The notes beneath the pieces were generated by a model. The model searched no databases. It saw only the letters and a program-made list of their open reading frames with translations, and was not told the DNA's origin. A stretch of 14,146 nucleotides of DNA, taken from positions 1-14,146 of the forward strand of contig URQL01000026.1 in the NCBI GenBank assembly GCA_900550005.1. Reading direction: 5' to 3'. The translations under genes and the position numbers were made by a program. Shown here one piece after another: positions 11,818 through 14,146 of the stretch. The DNA is from an uncultured Erysipelotrichaceae bacterium. GTDB taxonomy: Bacteria > Bacillota_I > Bacilli_A > Erysipelotrichales > Coprobacillaceae. Position 1 is the stretch's first letter. Each line of letters begins with the position of its first letter.

Positions 11818-13274
11818 TCAGTGGAGATAGTCTTTCAAAAGATGAAGCAAAAGAATATTTAAAAATAGTTAATTTAGATGTCGATTTAGATCATTTAGCA
11901 TCCAAACTATCCGGTGGTGAAAAACAAAGATTGGCGATTGCTTGTGCTCTTTCGAAAAAGACGCAAGTAATCATCGCGGATGAACCAACAAGTTCTCTAG
12001 ATAAAACCAATAAACAATTGATTACATCTGTTTTGTTGAATTTAACAAAAAATTATGGAAAAACAGTCGTTGTAGCAAGCCATGATAAATGTTTTTTAGA
12101 ACTAGATGAAATACAATATCGTATTGAAAATAAAAAAATACAAATAGGTAGTCTAGATAGTGTAAACTTAAAAAAGAAATTTAGTCAGAAAAAAATAAAT
12201 TCAAAATTTTATTCTACTATTTTAGGTTATAAGAAACATATTTATGTTCAGTCATTAAGAAAAATTTTATTATTAAGCTTTTTCATTATTGGTCTTAATG
12301 CTATGCTATTATCAGTAAATCAAACAATTCTAAATTCTTATATTCAAAAACTTAAGCAATTAGCTCCAAATGAAATTAAGATTACAAATCTTGATAGTAA
12401 AGAGGATCTAGATTATATTAGTAAAATGGATGGTGTGATTGGGATAAAACCTTACTATGAAGTTCTACCAGATTCTATTGAAGAAACTGAATTAAAAGAT
12501 GCTGTAATCCATTTCTATTATCCAGATGATTTGATTCGTTTTAATAAATTAAAAGACAAACAGACAAATCAAGTTTACCTTAATTATTCTTATAAGGATT
12601 ATGACGAGGATACAATACATTTAGGTTTGTTTGGTCAAGATTATACTTTTGAGATTAGTGGTATTTTAGATAACAATATAGAAGATATTTATGGTAATGG
12701 ATTACAAAATATTGTTTATTTACCAATTGAATATGCTAAAAAATCCCTCACGACAAGCTATTATATTGTAGAGGTAGCGGATGTAAAGGGCATCGATGTA
12801 ACAATGAATAGAATCATAACACTTAATTCAAATTTAAATGTTAGCTCTGAATACAGAGATGTAGATGCTTTACTTCAAGTACAAAAAAATATTTCTTTGT
12901 TTGTTCGTCTAGGTGCGATAGTTTTAACGATAGTAGTTGTTATTAGTTCGAGTTTATCACAAGTTCTCGAAATGAATAATCGAATTTATGAAATGAGTGT
13001 ATTTAAAGCAAATGGACTACAAAACAAGAATTTGTTTAAACTAGAAAGTATACGATTAACTTATTTGTATAGCATTGGTAGTGGCATACTTATTATAATG
13101 GGAATGATTATTTTATTTATTTTAAATTTAATTTTACATTTGAATGATCCTTATGTGTTTATTCGTTATGTTATCTGTGTTTTGATTATTGGAATCATTT
13201 CCATTATTTTTCCACTACTTATTTCTTGGAGGCATATATCTAAGATTTCTATGGAAGAAATATTGAGAAAGTAA
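11814..13274 (+). CDS. Second ABC-permease fusion: ATPase C-terminal half plus FtsX-type permease
   Basis: The 486-residue frame begins in mid ATPase: signature LSGGEKQR (32-39), Walker B VIIADEP (52-58) and H-loop His 90. It continues as a permease with a helix at about 150-171, an extracytoplasmic domain of about 190 residues and three helices at about 362-385, 415-440 and 450-471, ending in ISMEEILRK, typical of the FtsX/MacB C-terminus. With the upstream fragment restored it would be a fusion of about 590 residues, smaller than its neighbour mainly in the outer domain. The ATG at 11814 overlaps the upstream TGA (ATGA) but has no visible ribosome binding site, so any translation would rely on coupling. 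As sequenced it is probably a broken gene; co-production as two halves of a split ATPase is the less likely alternative. It may normally pair with the first transporter. Confidence 0.75.
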   Translation: MISGDSLSKDEAKEYLKIVNLDVDLDHLASKLSGGEKQRLAIACALSKKTQVIIADEPTSSLDKTNKQLITSVLLNLTKNYGKTVVVASHDKCFLELDEIQYRIENKKIQIGSLDSVNLKKKFSQKKINSKFYSTILGYKKHIYVQSLRKILLLSFFIIGLNAMLLSVNQTILNSYIQKLKQLAPNEIKITNLDSKEDLDYISKMDGVIGIKPYYEVLPDSIEETELKDAVIHFYYPDDLIRFNKLKDKQTNQVYLNYSYKDYDEDTIHLGLFGQDYTFEISGILDNNIEDIYGNGLQNIVYLPIEYAKKSLTTSYYIVEVADVKGIDVTMNRIITLNSNLNVSSEYRDVDALLQVQKNISLFVRLGAIVLTIVVVISSSLSQVLEMNNRIYEMSVFKANGLQNKNLFKLESIRLTYLYSIGSGILIIMGMIILFILNLILHLNDPYVFIRYVICVLIIGIISIIFPLLISWRHISKISMEEILRK

Positions 13275-13296
13275 TAAGATACTTTTGACAACTTCT

Positions 13297-13322
13297 AAAA
13301 ACAGCTTAGGCTGTTTTTTTTT
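13297..13322 (+). terminator. Terminator of the peptide/transporter locus
   Basis: ACAGC (13301-13305) and GCTGT (13310-13314) enclose a TTAG loop. The stem extends by A4/T4 and is followed by a run of T to 13322. It marks the 3' border of the locus. Confidence 0.85.
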
Positions 13323-13390
13323 CAAATTAATCAAATATTGAGGAAAATGAATAAGAAATTTGTATAATAGTAATAGACAGGTGAATATGC

Positions 13391-13419
13391 TTTCAAAACA
13401 AAATAAAATCATGTATAAT
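13391..13419 (+). promoter_or_regulatory. Promoter of xpaC-telA
   Basis: A perfect TATAAT (13414-13419) lies 17 bp after a weak TTTCAA (13391-13396). A second TATAAT (13363-13368) upstream, with TTGAGG (13338-13343) at 19 bp, is an alternative. Either would give a short leader before the ATG at 13439. Confidence 0.5.
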
Positions 13420-13438
13420 GAAAACAAGGGTGAGCGTA

Positions 13439-14077
13439 ATGAAAAAAGAAAAAATAATTAAACGTCAAATTTCTGTTTACCCCATTTATGCAATTGGAAT
13501 CATTTGGCTTATTTATGCCATAATTTTTCATTTTTATAAGATTTCAGATTATCTGATTGCATGTGGACTTAGTATTCTTGTTTATCTTTTATTAAAAACA
13601 ACATTATTTAAAGATAAAATGATTGAAGAATATCGAGAAGTAGAAGAACTAACTGGAAATGAGGCGTATGATCAAGCAGTAAAAGAAGCAAACAATTTAA
13701 TAAAACAGCTTGAAAAAGCAAATGATTTAATTGAAGATGAGATTATTTCAAATTATCTTAGTAAAATTGTCGAAAAGACTGAAAAAATATTTGATTTATT
13801 AAAACAAACACCTGAAAAAGTAGGTACTTTTAGAAAGTTCTTATCTTACTATTTACCTACGACTTTACAACTTTTAAATACATATTTAGAGTATGATAAA
13901 GATGTAGAGATGTTAACTAAAGTTCAAAATGCTTTAAAATTAGTTGATCAAGCTTTAACTCAAAAGCAAAATGAATTACTATCAAATCAAATGATGGATG
14001 TTCAAGCCGATATCGAAGTATTAAAAACAATGTTGAATCAAGATGGATTACTTGATGAAATGAAAAAGGGGAATTAA
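13439..14077 (+). CDS. xpaC: XpaC-like membrane protein
   Basis: This 212-residue protein has two adjacent membrane helices near the N-terminus (about 13-32 and 36-53), followed by a long, mainly helical, charged cytoplasmic domain with coiled-coil character (repeated Glu/Lys and Leu/Ile spacing). This plan and the following telA gene match the Bacillus XpaC family, named for hydrolysis of 5-bromo-4-chloroindolyl phosphate; the true role is unsettled, and the pair is linked to envelope stress or toxic-anion tolerance. The ATG at 13439 is chosen because AAGGGTGAG just upstream is the ribosome binding site; an in-frame ATG at 13418 lies within the -10 box and is unlikely. It is separated from telA by three bases. 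Confidence 0.8.
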   Translation: MKKEKIIKRQISVYPIYAIGIIWLIYAIIFHFYKISDYLIACGLSILVYLLLKTTLFKDKMIEEYREVEELTGNEAYDQAVKEANNLIKQLEKANDLIEDEIISNYLSKIVEKTEKIFDLLKQTPEKVGTFRKFLSYYLPTTLQLLNTYLEYDKDVEMLTKVQNALKLVDQALTQKQNELLSNQMMDVQADIEVLKTMLNQDGLLDEMKKGN

Positions 14078-14080
14078 AAA

Positions 14081-14146
14081 ATGGAAAAAGAATTAGAAGA
14101 ACAAATGCCAACACTTACTTTAGATCCTTTTGGTGAAGAAAAAAAG
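14081..14146 (+). CDS. telA: TelA-family protein (3' end outside window)
   Basis: Only the first 22 codons are present: a short acidic start, then TLTLDPFGEE, which matches the conserved N-terminal motif of the TelA/toxic-anion-resistance family. The ribosome binding site AAGGGG (14066-14071) lies nine bases before the ATG. It directly follows xpaC, the usual partner in Firmicutes, which strengthens the call. Complete domain content cannot be judged here. Confidence 0.75.
   Translation, partial: MEKELEEQMPTLTLDPFGEEKK

Noticed and set aside
13285..13313. TTGACA at 13285-13290 as a -35 for xpaC
   Set aside because: No -10-like hexamer lies 15-19 bp downstream, and the terminator hairpin occupies that stretch.

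Overview
This is an AT-rich Gram-positive (Firmicutes/Bacillota-type) chromosomal segment. The evidence is A/T-ending codons throughout, strong GGAGG ribosome binding sites, intrinsic terminators after most transcription units, CIRCE control of groESL, and an xpaC-telA pair. A V-type ATPase together with these features fits an anaerobic or fermentative gut-type Firmicute such as the Erysipelotrichia. That placement is inference; no rRNA or marker phylogeny could be run.

Layout. (1) Positions 1-2117: the 3' end of a V-type ATPase operon, with subunit B cut by the window edge and subunit D ending in a terminator. (2) 2140-2901: a lone gene for a surface lipoprotein of unknown function, convergent with the next group and sharing a bidirectional terminator with it. 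(3) 2900-5900, minus strand: a 106-aa unknown protein with its own promoter and terminator, then an aldo/keto reductase with a C-terminal 2x[4Fe-4S] ferredoxin domain, then a MATE efflux pump. The reductase promoter has a 19-bp spacer filled by a dyad, the layout of MerR-activated promoters. (4) 5926-8005: groES-groEL behind a promoter flanked by two CIRCE operators. (5) 8006-8588: a 580-bp region with no protein gene but dense in signals: minus-strand-facing terminators, a 13-bp inverted repeat, possible promoters, a structured leader, and a hairpin that can hide the ribosome binding site of the next gene. (6) 8589-13322: the most distinctive locus. It holds two small secreted proteins that are paralogues of each other, a strong hairpin, and two large transporters in which an ABC ATPase is fused to a MacB/FtsX-type permease. 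The second transporter is split by a one-base frameshift. (7) 13400 to the end: xpaC and the start of telA.

The locus in (6) looks like a two-peptide bacteriocin or toxin system with its own export/immunity machinery. It resembles lactococcin-972-type loci in organisation (secreted protein plus ABC/FtsX genes), but I cannot see the usual GGTW sequence signature. The leader signals and the hairpin between peptides and transporters suggest control at several levels. Function is inferred from context and signal peptides only.
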